NCBI GenBank assembly: GCA_041389885.1
Contig: JAWKRB010000011.1
Span: forward strand, 1-64,000
From: JAWKRB01 sp041389885
Lineage (GTDB): Bacteria; Myxococcota_A; Polyangia; Polyangiales; Ga0077539
Direction: 5' to 3'
DNA length: 64,000 nucleotides
The position numbers were made by a program, and so were the translations under genes. The notes beneath the pieces are model-generated. The model saw only the letters and a list, made by a program, of their open reading frames with translations. It had not been told where the DNA came from and ran no database searches. Positions 41,871-50,042 of the stretch are shown here, piece after piece. Within the stretch, counting starts at the first letter, position 1. Each line of letters starts with the position of its first letter.

Positions 41871-43236
41871 GCCGCTCGCGGATGCGCGACGCGTAGCCCG
41901 GCTTGATCTCCTGCCGCGCGCGGCCCACGGCCAGCGCGTCTTCGGGCACGTCGCGGGTGATCACCGAGCCCGAGCCGACGTACGAGCCCTTGCCGATCGT
42001 CACCGGCGCGACCAGGGAGCTGTTCGATCCCACGAAGGCGCCTTCGCCGATGGTGGTCTGGTGCTTTCGCACGCCGTCGTAGTTGCAGAAGATCGTGCCC
42101 GCCCCGATGTTGGCGCCGGGGCCGATGTCGCCGTCGCCGAGGTACGCGAGGTGCTGCGCCTTGGCGCCCGCGCGGACCTCGGTCTTCTTCAGCTCGACGA
42201 AGTTGCCGATGGAGGCCTTGTGCCCGACGTGGCTGTCGACGCGGAGGTGGGCGAAGGGGCCGACGCTCGCCTCGGGGCCGACCTGGCTGTTCGAGATGAT
42301 CGAGTACGGACGCACGGTCGCGTCCTGCTCGATGACGGCGTTGTCGAGCACCGAGCCGACGTCGACGACGGCGTTGGGGCCGATGCGCGTGCGGCCCCGG
42401 AGCACCACGTTCGGGCCGATGAACGCGCCCGGCGACACCTCGACGTCGCGGTCGATCACCGCGCTCGACGCGACGGTGCTGCCGGCGCGGCGGTGCGCGT
42501 CGGCGATGCGCTTGCGGAGGATCTCCTCGGCGGTCGCCAGCTCGGCGCGGTCGTTCACCCCCTGCAGCACCGCCGCGGCCCAGGGGACCTCGGCGACGGC
42601 GCCCTCCTGCGCCGCGATGGCGACGAGGTCGGTGAGGTAGAATTCGCCCTGCGCGTTCTCCGACGAGATGCCCGCGAGGCCGCGCTCGAGAAAGGCCCGC
42701 GTGACGCAGTACAGGCCCGGGTTCACGGAGCGGATCGCGCGCTCGGCGTCGGAGCAGTCCTTGTGCTCGCGAATGCCCACGACGCGGCCCTCGGCGTCGC
42801 GCAGGATGCGGCCGTAGCCCGTGGGGTCGTCGACCTCGGTGGTCAGCAGCGAGAGCAGCCCGTCGCCCCGCGCCGCCGCGAGCCGCCGCAGCGCCTCGGG
42901 GGGCACGCTCGGCACGTCGCCGTAGGTGATCATCACCTCGGTGACATCGTCGCGCACCGCGCCGACCCCGGCGCGCACCGCGTCGGCGGTGCCGCGCTGC
43001 TCGTGCTGCACCGCGAAGTCTACGCGCTCGCCGAAGCGCTGCCGCACCGACTCCATCACCTTCTCGCGGCCGTGCCCGACGACGAGCACGACCTGCTCGG
43101 TGCCCGCGCTCAACGCGGCGTCCACCGCCCAGGTGATCATCGGCACGCCCGCGAGGGGGTGCAGCACCTTGGGGAGCGTCGACTTCATGCGGGTTCCCTG
43201 GCCCGCGGCCAGGATGATGGTGCAACGAGCGGTCAC
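41854..43236 (-). CDS. glmU: Bifunctional UDP-GlcNAc pyrophosphorylase / glucosamine-1-phosphate acetyltransferase
   Basis: A 460-residue protein of family length. The N-terminal uridyltransferase has LAAGQGTRMKSTLPKVLHPLAG and YGDVPS; the middle has PGLYCVTRAFLERG and ENAQGEFYLTDLV. The C-terminal left-handed beta helix carries hexapeptide repeats with GPFAHLR, KIGNFVE-like IGNFVELKKTEV and NYDGVRKHQTTIGEGAFVGSNSSLVAPVTIG. It makes UDP-GlcNAc for peptidoglycan, lipopolysaccharide and the amino-sugar glycans suggested by neighbouring genes. Confidence 0.97.
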   Translation of the reverse strand: MTARCTIILAAGQGTRMKSTLPKVLHPLAGVPMITWAVDAALSAGTEQVVLVVGHGREKVMESVRQRFGERVDFAVQHEQRGTADAVRAGVGAVRDDVTEVMITYGDVPSVPPEALRRLAAARGDGLLSLLTTEVDDPTGYGRILRDAEGRVVGIREHKDCSDAERAIRSVNPGLYCVTRAFLERGLAGISSENAQGEFYLTDLVAIAAQEGAVAEVPWAAAVLQGVNDRAELATAEEILRKRIADAHRRAGSTVASSAVIDRDVEVSPGAFIGPNVVLRGRTRIGPNAVVDVGSVLDNAVIEQDATVRPYSIISNSQVGPEASVGPFAHLRVDSHVGHKASIGNFVELKKTEVRAGAKAQHLAYLGDGDIGPGANIGAGTIFCNYDGVRKHQTTIGEGAFVGSNSSLVAPVTIGKGSYVGSGSVITRDVPEDALAVGRARQEIKPGYASRIRERLKSRG

Positions 43237-43344
43237 GGTACGAGCGCTGGTCCTTCCTGCGCTCCGTCCGATCGATGACGGGGCGCTCGCGCGTCTCTAT
43301 CACGGTTGTCGCCGCGTCGCGCCCTGCTCTACGCTCCAGGCATC

Positions 43345-43890
43345 GTGAACGTCGGCCTCTTTGGCGGGAGCTTCAACCCTCCCCACGTCGCCCACCTGCT
43401 GGCGGTGAGCTACGTCCTCGCGACGCAGCCCCTCGACAAGGTCCTCGTGGTGCCGACCTTCGGGCACCCGCTGGGCAAGCGCCTGACGCCGTTCTCGCAC
43501 CGGCTGGCGATGTGCGAGCGCGCGTTTCGCGACCTGCGGCGGGTGGAGGTCTGCGACCTCGAGTCGCGCCTCGGGGAGACCTCCCGCACGCTGTACACCC
43601 TCCGCGCCCTGCAGGCCGAGCACCCCTCGTGGCGCCTGAGACTCATCGTCGGCGCCGACATCCTCGACGAGCGGGACCGCTGGTTCGGCTGGGACGAGAT
43701 CGTCGAGCTGGCGCCGCCGATCGTCGTGGGACGGCAGGGCTTCGAGCACCCGGAGGCGCCCTTCCCCCTGCTCCCGGCCCTCGCGTCGCGGGACCTGAGG
43801 GCGAAGATCCAGCGCGGAGACGACGTGTCCGAGCTGCTGCCCCGAGAGGTCCTCGGGTACATCCAGGCGAGCGGTCTCTACACCGGGTGA
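43345..43890 (+). CDS. nadD: Nicotinate-nucleotide adenylyltransferase
   Basis: A 181-residue enzyme from a GTG at 43345, directly before VGLFGGSFNPPHVAHLL, which carries the T/SxGH-type nucleotidyltransferase motif (NPPHVAH) at the N-terminus. Later motifs include GRLGRTLYTLRAL-like GETSRTLYTLRALQAEH, LIVGADIL (the family GxD) and VSELLPREVLGYIQASGLY. It adenylates nicotinate mononucleotide in NAD synthesis. It is divergent from glmU and followed by fructose-1,6-bisphosphatase. Confidence 0.93.
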   Translation: MNVGLFGGSFNPPHVAHLLAVSYVLATQPLDKVLVVPTFGHPLGKRLTPFSHRLAMCERAFRDLRRVEVCDLESRLGETSRTLYTLRALQAEHPSWRLRLIVGADILDERDRWFGWDEIVELAPPIVVGRQGFEHPEAPFPLLPALASRDLRAKIQRGDDVSELLPREVLGYIQASGLYTG

Positions 43891-43999
43891 CGCGGGGGTG
43901 GCGTCGGTCTCCACGCGCTCCGTAGACGGACGCGCGGGGTCGTGCGAGACGTCCCGCGCCGACCGATGGAGCGGTCGACGAAGGAGAACCCTGGCCGTG

Positions 44000-45043
44000 A
44001 TGTACCAACACTCCTGGGGCCCGCCCCCCACCATGGGGTCTCAGGGCATGACCCTGGACCGGCATATCCTCGAGCGCCAGCGCGCGATCCCCGGCGCCAC
44101 GGGAGACTTCACCGGGCTCTTTCAGCAGATCGCCCTCGCCGCGAAGATCATCAACTCGCGCGTTCGACAGGCCGGCCTCGCGGGGATTCTCGGCCTCACC
44201 GGCGAGAAGAACGTGCAGGGCGAGGAGGTGCAGAAGCTCGACGAGTTCGCGCAGAACGTGCTCGAGCGCTCGGTCGAGGCGGGAGGGCACCTCTGCGTCA
44301 TGGCCAGCGAAGAGGCCGAGGACGTGATCCAGATCCCCGAGAAGTACCCGACGGGGAAGTACGTGCTGCTCTTCGACCCCCTCGACGGCAGCTCGAACAT
44401 CGACGTCGACATCTCCATCGGCACGATCTTCTCGATCCATCGCCGCATCACCGTGGGGCGCAACGGCTCCCTCGCCGACTGCCTCCAGCGCGGCTCGTCG
44501 CAGGTCGCCGCGGGGTACGTGATCTACGGGTCGAGCACGGTGCTGGTGTACTCGACCGGCGACGGCGTGCACGGCTTCACCCTCGACCCCAGCGTGGGCG
44601 AGTTCTTTCTCTCGCACGAGAACATCAAGATCCCGACGAAGGGAAAGACCTTCTCGTGCAACGAGGGCAACAGCTCCCTCTGGACCCCTGGGCTGCGTCG
44701 CTGGGTCGAGGCGATGAAGACCCCGAAGGTGAACCCAGACGGCACGACCTCAGTGAACTCGGCGCGCTACGTCGGCTCGCTGGTGGCCGACTTTCACCGC
44801 ACGCTGCTCAAGGGCGGCGTCTTCGCGTACCCCGCCGACTCGAAGAACCCCAGGGGTAAGCTCAGGCTGCTCTACGAGGCCGCGCCCATCGCGTTCATCT
44901 GCGAGGCCGCGGGCGGCGCGGCGATCGACGGCAACGGTCGCGTGCTCGAGGTGCAGCCGACGAAGCTGCATGAGCGCACGCCGCTCTACGTCGGCAGCCG
45001 CGAGGACGTGGCCTACGTCGAGGGCTTTCTCAAAGAGGGCTGA
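44000..45043 (+). CDS. fbp: Class I fructose-1,6-bisphosphatase
   Basis: A 347-residue enzyme from the ATG at 44000. The metal site is clear in LFDPLDGSSNIDVDISIGTIFSI. Other family motifs include ASEEAEDVIQIPEKYPTGKY, GYVIYGSSTVLVYSTGDGVHGFTLD and YEAAPIAFICEAAGG. It removes the 1-phosphate from fructose 1,6-bisphosphate in gluconeogenesis. An upstream in-frame extension is Arg-rich and not conserved. It is likely transcribed on its own or with nadD. Confidence 0.95.
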   Translation: MYQHSWGPPPTMGSQGMTLDRHILERQRAIPGATGDFTGLFQQIALAAKIINSRVRQAGLAGILGLTGEKNVQGEEVQKLDEFAQNVLERSVEAGGHLCVMASEEAEDVIQIPEKYPTGKYVLLFDPLDGSSNIDVDISIGTIFSIHRRITVGRNGSLADCLQRGSSQVAAGYVIYGSSTVLVYSTGDGVHGFTLDPSVGEFFLSHENIKIPTKGKTFSCNEGNSSLWTPGLRRWVEAMKTPKVNPDGTTSVNSARYVGSLVADFHRTLLKGGVFAYPADSKNPRGKLRLLYEAAPIAFICEAAGGAAIDGNGRVLEVQPTKLHERTPLYVGSREDVAYVEGFLKEG

Positions 45044-45058
45044 GCGGGGACGCGGCGC

Positions 45059-45613
45059 TCACTCGGTCGCGGGGGTCTCGGCCGCCGGGAGCTCCTCGGC
45101 CTCCTCGACGTCGCGGGGAGCGCCCTCGGGAAACTGGGGGCCTCGCGCGGGCCTCGGGCCGCCGCGCCGCGCGCCGAAGCGCTGGTGCAGCCGGTCGAGG
45201 TCTTGAAACGCCGGGGAGCGGTAGGCGTTGGGGTCGGTGCCCCGACGGTCCTGGTTGCGCCCCAACATGCCGCGGGGGAGGTTGGGCGCGCGCGGGGGCG
45301 CGGCGGGCGTCGGGGTCGAGGTGGCGTCGCCGCCCGCGGCGAGCTCGGCCTCCTCCTCCTCGACGTCGCGCGGGAGGCCCGCGTAGTCGATCTTGTAGGG
45401 GTTCTGATCGACGTCTTGAAACCCGGGAGAGCGGTAGGCGTTGGGGTCCTCGGCGACGCTGCGCGGGCGCGCGGGCTCGGGCGGGGGTCCCCGTCGCGCG
45501 GCGGTGGCGGGGGGCTTCGCCGGGGAGGGCGGGCGCCCCCCACGCGGAGGCCCCGAGGGACCGCGGGTCTCGTCGCCGTGCCTGCCGCCCTGATCTCGCT
45601 GCCGACGTGCCAT
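45059..45613 (-). CDS. Disordered protein with a duplicated DPNAYRSP motif
   Basis: A 184-residue, very Arg/Pro/Gly-rich protein from an ATG at 45613. Two related units stand out: DPNAYRSPGFQDVDQNPYK and DPNAYRSPAFQDLDRLHQR, each followed by a PRDVEE(E/A)E acidic patch. No signal peptide or fold is evident. The repeats suggest a linear binding motif presented twice. It is convergent with fbp and divergent from a small membrane protein gene. Confidence 0.55.
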   Translation of the reverse strand: MARRQRDQGGRHGDETRGPSGPPRGGRPPSPAKPPATAARRGPPPEPARPRSVAEDPNAYRSPGFQDVDQNPYKIDYAGLPRDVEEEEAELAAGGDATSTPTPAAPPRAPNLPRGMLGRNQDRRGTDPNAYRSPAFQDLDRLHQRFGARRGGPRPARGPQFPEGAPRDVEEAEELPAAETPATE

Positions 45614-45722
45614 GGGATCGTTCTCCGTAGAAGGGCGCGGACGGTACGGACACTCCCGCCGCGATGTCAAAGCCGTCGCGTACTGGCGTGCCGTTCGCGC
45701 GCGGGCTATGCGTCGCGGAGCC

Positions 45723-46022
45723 ATGACGCGGTTGATCCGATGGGCCCTGTCCGCGCTCGTGACCCTCGTCCTGCTGTGGACGTTCTTCTTCATCCCCGTC
45801 GGGGGCGGCAGCCGCACCCTCTGGGATCACACCCGCAGGATCTGGTCGACCCCCGAGGCCCAGGACCTGCGGCAGGACATCGACCGCGCGGGGCAGCAGG
45901 TGGCGACGAAGATCCGCGACGAGGTGATCCCGACGGTGCTCTCGGCGGACGCGGGCGTCGGGTCTCGCAGGGGCGACGCCGCCGCGGGCGTGATATCTCG
46001 CCGACATGATCCAGCTCGCTGA
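45723..46022 (+). CDS. Small single-pass membrane protein, hypothetical
   Basis: A 99-residue protein with one membrane helix at residues 7-25 (WALSALVTLVLLWTFFFI) and a helical tail (EAQDLRQDIDRAGQQVATKI). The last 17 bases overlap the start of the following aminotransferase gene, which is a hint of coupling. No family was recognised. Confidence 0.6.
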   Translation: MTRLIRWALSALVTLVLLWTFFFIPVGGGSRTLWDHTRRIWSTPEAQDLRQDIDRAGQQVATKIRDEVIPTVLSADAGVGSRRGDAAAGVISRRHDPAR

Positions 46023-47121
46023 TCCGGCCCGGGAGCATCGCGAACACCAGGAGGCCATCGAGGCCGCGGCGCTGCGCGTCCTGCGCGAAGGGGTGTACAT
46101 CCTCGGCCCCGAGGTGAGCGCCTTCGAGGCTGAGTTCGCCCGCTACTGCGGCGCCGCGCACGCGGTGGGGGTGTCGAACGGCTCCGACGCCATCGTCGTC
46201 GCGCTGCACGCGCTGGGCATAGGGCCCGGCGACGAGGTGATCACCACCGCGTTCAGCTATTTCGCGACGACCAGCGCGATTCTTCGCGTGGGCGCGACGC
46301 CGGTCTTCGCCGACATCGACCTCGACACCTTCAACCTCTCTCCGGCCGAGGTCGCGCGGAGGATCACGCCCCGCACGAAGGCCATCCTCGCGGTGCACCT
46401 CTTCGGCCGCGTGGCCGACGTCGACGCCCTCGCCGCGCTCGCGCGACGAGAGGGCGTGGCGCTGATCGAAGACGGCGCGCAGGCCTGCGGCGCGAGCCGC
46501 GGCGACCGTCGCGTCGGTGCGCTGGGCGCCGTCGCGTGCTTCTCGTTCTTTCCTGCGAAGCCCCTGGGATGCGACGGCGACGGCGGCGCGTGCGTGACCG
46601 ACGACGCGGCCCTGCGCGACGCGATGCTCCGCGCGAGGGTGACCGGCGCGAGCGCGAAGAACGTGCACACCGGACCCGGGGGGAACTACCGCCTCGACCC
46701 GCTGCAGGCCGCGATCCTCCGCGCGAAGCTCACGAAGTACGAGGCCCGCGTGGCGCGACGCCGCGCGAACGCCGAGCGCCTCCGCGCGGCGATTCGAGCC
46801 GACGCGCCTGGGGTGATCGCGCCCGACGACGACCCGCACGGCCGCCACGTGTACGCGCAGTTCACCGTGCGTCACGCCGAGCGCGACCGCCTGCAGGCGG
46901 CGCTCCGGGCGAGGGGCGTCGCCGCCGAGGTGTACTACCCCGTGCCGATGCCCCTGCAGGCCGCGGTGGCGTCGCTGGGGCACCGTCGGGGAGAGTTCCC
47001 CGCGGCTGAGCGCGCGGCGGCGGAGGTCCTGTCGATCCCGACGCACAGCGAGCTCGACGAGGGCGAGGTCGACCGCGTCCTCGAGGCGACGGTCGACGCC
47101 GCGCGGGAGGTGGCGCGATGA
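46006..47121 (+). CDS. DegT/DnrJ/EryC1/StrS PLP-dependent sugar aminotransferase
   Basis: A 371-residue enzyme. The PLP-binding region shows ALHALGIGPGDEVITTAFSYFATTSAI, DGAQACGASRGDRRVGALGAVACFSFFPAKPLGCDGDGGACVT; the Lys in PAKPLG is the Schiff-base residue. Length and motifs fit aminotransferases that make 3-amino or 4-amino sugar nucleotides. With the acetyltransferase gene that follows by a four-base overlap, it resembles the WbpE/WbpD step of 2,3-diacetamido sugar synthesis, but the dehydrogenase and oxidoreductase partners are not in the window. Confidence 0.9.
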   Translation: MIQLADPAREHREHQEAIEAAALRVLREGVYILGPEVSAFEAEFARYCGAAHAVGVSNGSDAIVVALHALGIGPGDEVITTAFSYFATTSAILRVGATPVFADIDLDTFNLSPAEVARRITPRTKAILAVHLFGRVADVDALAALARREGVALIEDGAQACGASRGDRRVGALGAVACFSFFPAKPLGCDGDGGACVTDDAALRDAMLRARVTGASAKNVHTGPGGNYRLDPLQAAILRAKLTKYEARVARRRANAERLRAAIRADAPGVIAPDDDPHGRHVYAQFTVRHAERDRLQAALRARGVAAEVYYPVPMPLQAAVASLGHRRGEFPAAERAAAEVLSIPTHSELDEGEVDRVLEATVDAAREVAR

Positions 47122-47699
47122 CCGCCGCGTTCGTTCACCCGAGCAGCGTGGTCGACGAGGGCGCCACGCTCGGTGAGGGCACGAAGGTCTGGCACTTCTG
47201 CCACATCGCGTCGGGCGCGGTGGTGGGCCGCGGCTGCGTGTTCGGGCAGAACTGCTACGTCGCCGCCGTGCGCGTCGGCGACAACGTGCGCGTGCAGAAC
47301 AACGTGAGCCTCTACGACGGCGTGACCCTCGAGGACGACGTCTTCGTCGGCCCCAGCGCCGTGTTCACCAACGTCAACAACCCCCGCTCGGCCTTTCCCC
47401 GCAAGGACGAGTATCGCCGGACCCGCGTCGGCCGCGGCGCGAGCATCGGCGCGAACGCGACCGTGGTGTGCGGCCACGACGTGGGCGAGGGGGCCTTCGT
47501 CGCCGCGGGCGCGGTGGTCACGCGCTCGGTGCCAGCCTTCGCCATGGTCGGCGGCGTGCCCGCGCGCTTCATGGGGTGGATGTGCCGCTGCGGCGAGCGG
47601 CTCCCCTCAGAGCCTCTGCGATGTGCCGCGTGCGGCCGCGGCTACCGCCGCGAGGGCGAGGGCCTCGCCGAGCTCGTCGGGGGCGCGGGCGAGGTGTGA
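47118..47699 (+). CDS. Sugar-nucleotide N-acetyltransferase (left-handed beta helix) with C-terminal zinc ribbon
   Basis: A 193-residue protein. Hexapeptide repeats run through residues 5-150: SSVVDEGATLGEGTKVWHFCHI, GRGCVFGQNCYVAA, VRVGDNVRVQNNVSLYDGVTLEDDVFVGPSAVFTN, and GASIGANATVVCGHDVGEGAFVAAGAVVT. This is the WbpD/WlbB type that acetylates an amino sugar. An extra C-terminal module (MCRCGERLPSEPLRCAACGRGY) has four Cys arranged like a zinc ribbon, which is unusual for the family. It overlaps the aminotransferase by four bases. Confidence 0.88.
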   Translation: MTAAFVHPSSVVDEGATLGEGTKVWHFCHIASGAVVGRGCVFGQNCYVAAVRVGDNVRVQNNVSLYDGVTLEDDVFVGPSAVFTNVNNPRSAFPRKDEYRRTRVGRGASIGANATVVCGHDVGEGAFVAAGAVVTRSVPAFAMVGGVPARFMGWMCRCGERLPSEPLRCAACGRGYRREGEGLAELVGGAGEV

Positions 47700-47731
47700 C
47701 CGCGCGGGGCTGGGCTACCATCACGCCCTCC

Positions 47732-49303
47732 ATGCGCATCGTCCTCCTCGCGGCCACCTTCAGCGCAGCGGCGTGCTCGAGCTGCGCGTCTCCCCAGCGC
47801 CCGGCGGATGTCGCGCGCCCGCGGCCCGCGGCGCCCGCGGTCGCGGTCGCGGTCGAGCGCGACCCCGCCGCCCTCGCGGTGGTCGCCGAGGTGCAGGCGG
47901 CCGCCGCGGCGGAGGGGCTCCGCGTCGCGCCAGACGCCGCGCTCGACGCGACGGCGCGCGCCCTGCTGGACCGGGTGCGCGCGGCGCCCGAGCATCGAAC
48001 GCCTTCGGCGCCGGTGATCCAGGCCCTCGCCTGGCGCGCGGGGGTGATCGACCCGATCCCCGCGGTGGTGGTGGTGCGGCGGAGCGCGGGCGCGGCGAGC
48101 GAGTCTTCGCGGCAGGGGATGCGCGACCTGATGCGCAGCGAGCGCCCCACGCACCTCGGCGTGGCGCTGGCTCGCCTCGACGGAGACGAGCTCATCGTGC
48201 TCACGCTCACGCGCCGCCGCGCGACGCTGGCCGCGGTGACGCCGCTCCGGCGCGTGGGTGACACGCTCGCGCTCCGCGGCGCCCTGGACGACGACCTGCG
48301 CGACCCGGTGCTCGTGGTCACCCGCCCCGACGGGACCACGCGGGAGCGCCCTCTCGCGCAGGGCGCGGCGATCGACGCCGAGCTGACGCTCGACGCGCGC
48401 GGGGCGTGGCAGGTCGAGCTCATGGCGAGCTCGGCGCAGGGGAGCACCGTCGTCGCGAACTTTCCGGTGTACGTCGACGCGCCGGCGCCCGAGGTGCCCG
48501 CAGACACCTCCGCGTCGCCGCCGGGCGAGCCCGCCGCGGTGGCCGAAGAGCTCCGGGCGCTCCTCGACGACGCGCGCCGTCGCGCGGGTCTAGGTCCCCT
48601 CGTCTCGTCGCGCGAGCTGGCCGCGGTCGCGCAGGCGCACTCGGACGACATGTCGGCGAACGGCTTCGTCGCCCACGTCTCGCCCACCACGGGCGGTCCG
48701 GGGGACCGCCTGCGCCGCGCGGGCTTTCTCGCGCCGCTCGCCCTCGAGAACGTGGCGCGGGGCTACGCCGCGAGGGAGATCCACGAGGGGCTCATGGCGA
48801 GCCCTGGTCACCGCGCGAACATCCTCCACGCCGAGGCGACGCACGTCGGCGTCGCGGTGAGCCGCGAGCGGGGCGGGTCGGGGCTGCTCGCGACGCAGGT
48901 GTTCGCCGCGCTCCCGAGGCCCGTCGAGCCCGCGGCGGCGGCGGCGGGGCTGCTGCGCGCGATCAACGCGGCGCGCCGCGGGCGCGGCCTCGCGGAGCTC
49001 TCCGAACGCTCGCAGCTCCAGGCGGCGGCGGCGGCGGCGGCGCGGACCTACTTCGAGCGCCCCGAGTTCGAGCAGCAGCAGGTCTTTCAGCAGGCCGCGC
49101 GCGCGGTGCAGCGAGACGCGGCGCTCTTTCGCAGGGTGTCGGTCGCGGGCGCCTTCGGACCCCGCGCCGCGGGGGTCGACGAGCTGCCCTCGGTGCTGGA
49201 GCCCGAGCTTCGCGCGATCGGAGTCGCTGTGGCGCAGGGGGATCGCCCCCATCAGCCCGCGGGCTCGGTGCTCACGGTGGTGGTGACCGCGGTGCCGCGG
49301 TGA
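47732..49303 (+). CDS. CAP (SCP-like) domain lipoprotein
   Basis: A 523-residue protein with lipoprotein signal IVLLAATFSAAACSSC. The N-terminal half (residues 30-265) is an uncharacterised beta-rich region, followed by an Ala/Pro linker. The C-terminal half has a CAP/PR-1 domain: LLDDARRRAGLGPLVSSRELAAVAQAHSDDMSANGFVAH, LENVARGY, and HEGLMASPGHRANILHAEATHVGVAV. A second helical repeat-like region ends the protein. CAP proteins are extracellular and often bind lipids or act in defence. No operon partner is obvious. Confidence 0.85.
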   Translation: MRIVLLAATFSAAACSSCASPQRPADVARPRPAAPAVAVAVERDPAALAVVAEVQAAAAAEGLRVAPDAALDATARALLDRVRAAPEHRTPSAPVIQALAWRAGVIDPIPAVVVVRRSAGAASESSRQGMRDLMRSERPTHLGVALARLDGDELIVLTLTRRRATLAAVTPLRRVGDTLALRGALDDDLRDPVLVVTRPDGTTRERPLAQGAAIDAELTLDARGAWQVELMASSAQGSTVVANFPVYVDAPAPEVPADTSASPPGEPAAVAEELRALLDDARRRAGLGPLVSSRELAAVAQAHSDDMSANGFVAHVSPTTGGPGDRLRRAGFLAPLALENVARGYAAREIHEGLMASPGHRANILHAEATHVGVAVSRERGGSGLLATQVFAALPRPVEPAAAAAGLLRAINAARRGRGLAELSERSQLQAAAAAAARTYFERPEFEQQQVFQQAARAVQRDAALFRRVSVAGAFGPRAAGVDELPSVLEPELRAIGVAVAQGDRPHQPAGSVLTVVVTAVPR

Positions 49304-49307
49304 CGAC

Positions 49308-49706
49308 TCAGAGTCGGCGCTGGAGGTCGGAGTTGGCGCCGCTCGCCTCGGGGCGGCGGCAGGTGAAGGCCGCGCGGAGGATGTAGCTCCGGCCGTCTCC
49401 CGTCAGGAGGTTCACGTCGACGGCGCGGCCGTGGTCGGCCTCGCGGCACTCGGGCGTGGTGAGCACGATGGTCTCGTCGTCGGCGACGGCGACGTTCGTC
49501 GCGGGGCGGGGACCGACGCGGATGTCCAGCGTGCCCAGGCTGCGAAACCCGCTCCCGCGGATACGGACCTCGTCACCGCCCGAGGGCTTTCCGGAGGGCG
49601 GGTTCATGCTCAGAAAGACCACGCCCTCCTTCTTGCAGCCGAGGGGCGGGAGGAGCGCCATCAGCAGCGCGAGGGATGTCACAGGTCTGAACCACCGGGA
49701 TCGCAT
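49308..49706 (-). CDS. IPT/TIG-domain lipoprotein
   Basis: A 132-residue protein with lipoprotein signal LALLMALLPPLGC. The remainder is a single immunoglobulin-like IPT/TIG domain: FLSMNPPSGKPSGGDEVRIRGSGF, the loop LDIRVGPRPATNVAVADDETIVLTTPECREADHG, and a final Cys in AFTCRR. These domains mediate surface binding. It is convergent with the CAP gene. Confidence 0.8.
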   Translation of the reverse strand: MRSRWFRPVTSLALLMALLPPLGCKKEGVVFLSMNPPSGKPSGGDEVRIRGSGFRSLGTLDIRVGPRPATNVAVADDETIVLTTPECREADHGRAVDVNLLTGDGRSYILRAAFTCRRPEASGANSDLQRRL

Positions 49707-50042
49707 CGTTTTTCTGGCCTCCTGAGCGCGAGCGCAGGCGCGGAGGCTATTCTCTTGGCTCTCTGAGGGTCAAGCGCAGGTCGCGCCTCGCCCAAGGACG
49801 CGCGTCGTTCGAGGGACGAACGGGCGGGTGTCCCCTTCGTCCAGGGGCCTCTCGCCGCCGTGGCGTGGCCTCCACAGCCGGGGCGGCGTGACGCGGGCGC
49901 GCTCGCCGTGGCATGTTCGCTGCTTCTTTGCTGACGAGTCGCGCTCGACGAGGCGTTGCGAACTCGCGCAATTTGAACCACAACGACGCCGGTCTCGCCT
50001 GCGCCCTCTCTGCGGCGGCGCGAAGCACTGAAGGAGCTCAGG
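49707..50042. other. Non-coding gap of about 335 bases
   Basis: No convincing gene was seen on either strand. It holds a perfect CGTTCG-AGGGA-CGAACG inverted repeat (49806-49822), a CCCCT/AGGGG hairpin near 49835, and a sigma-54-like site described separately. A GGAG ribosome-binding site just before 50043 belongs to the next gene. Confidence 0.5.
49909..49924 (+). promoter_or_regulatory. Candidate sigma-54 (-24/-12) promoter
   Basis: TGGCATG-TTCG-CTGCT matches the TGGCAYR-N4-TTGCW consensus at all but one position and has the required 10-base spacing between GG and GC. It lies about 120 bases before the gene at 50043. In such GC-rich DNA a chance match is possible. Confidence 0.28.

Noticed and set aside
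41198..43303. A 701-residue frame overlapping glmU and the Cys-rich protein.
   Set aside because: It is low-complexity Arg/Ala-rich and conflicts with two well-supported genes.
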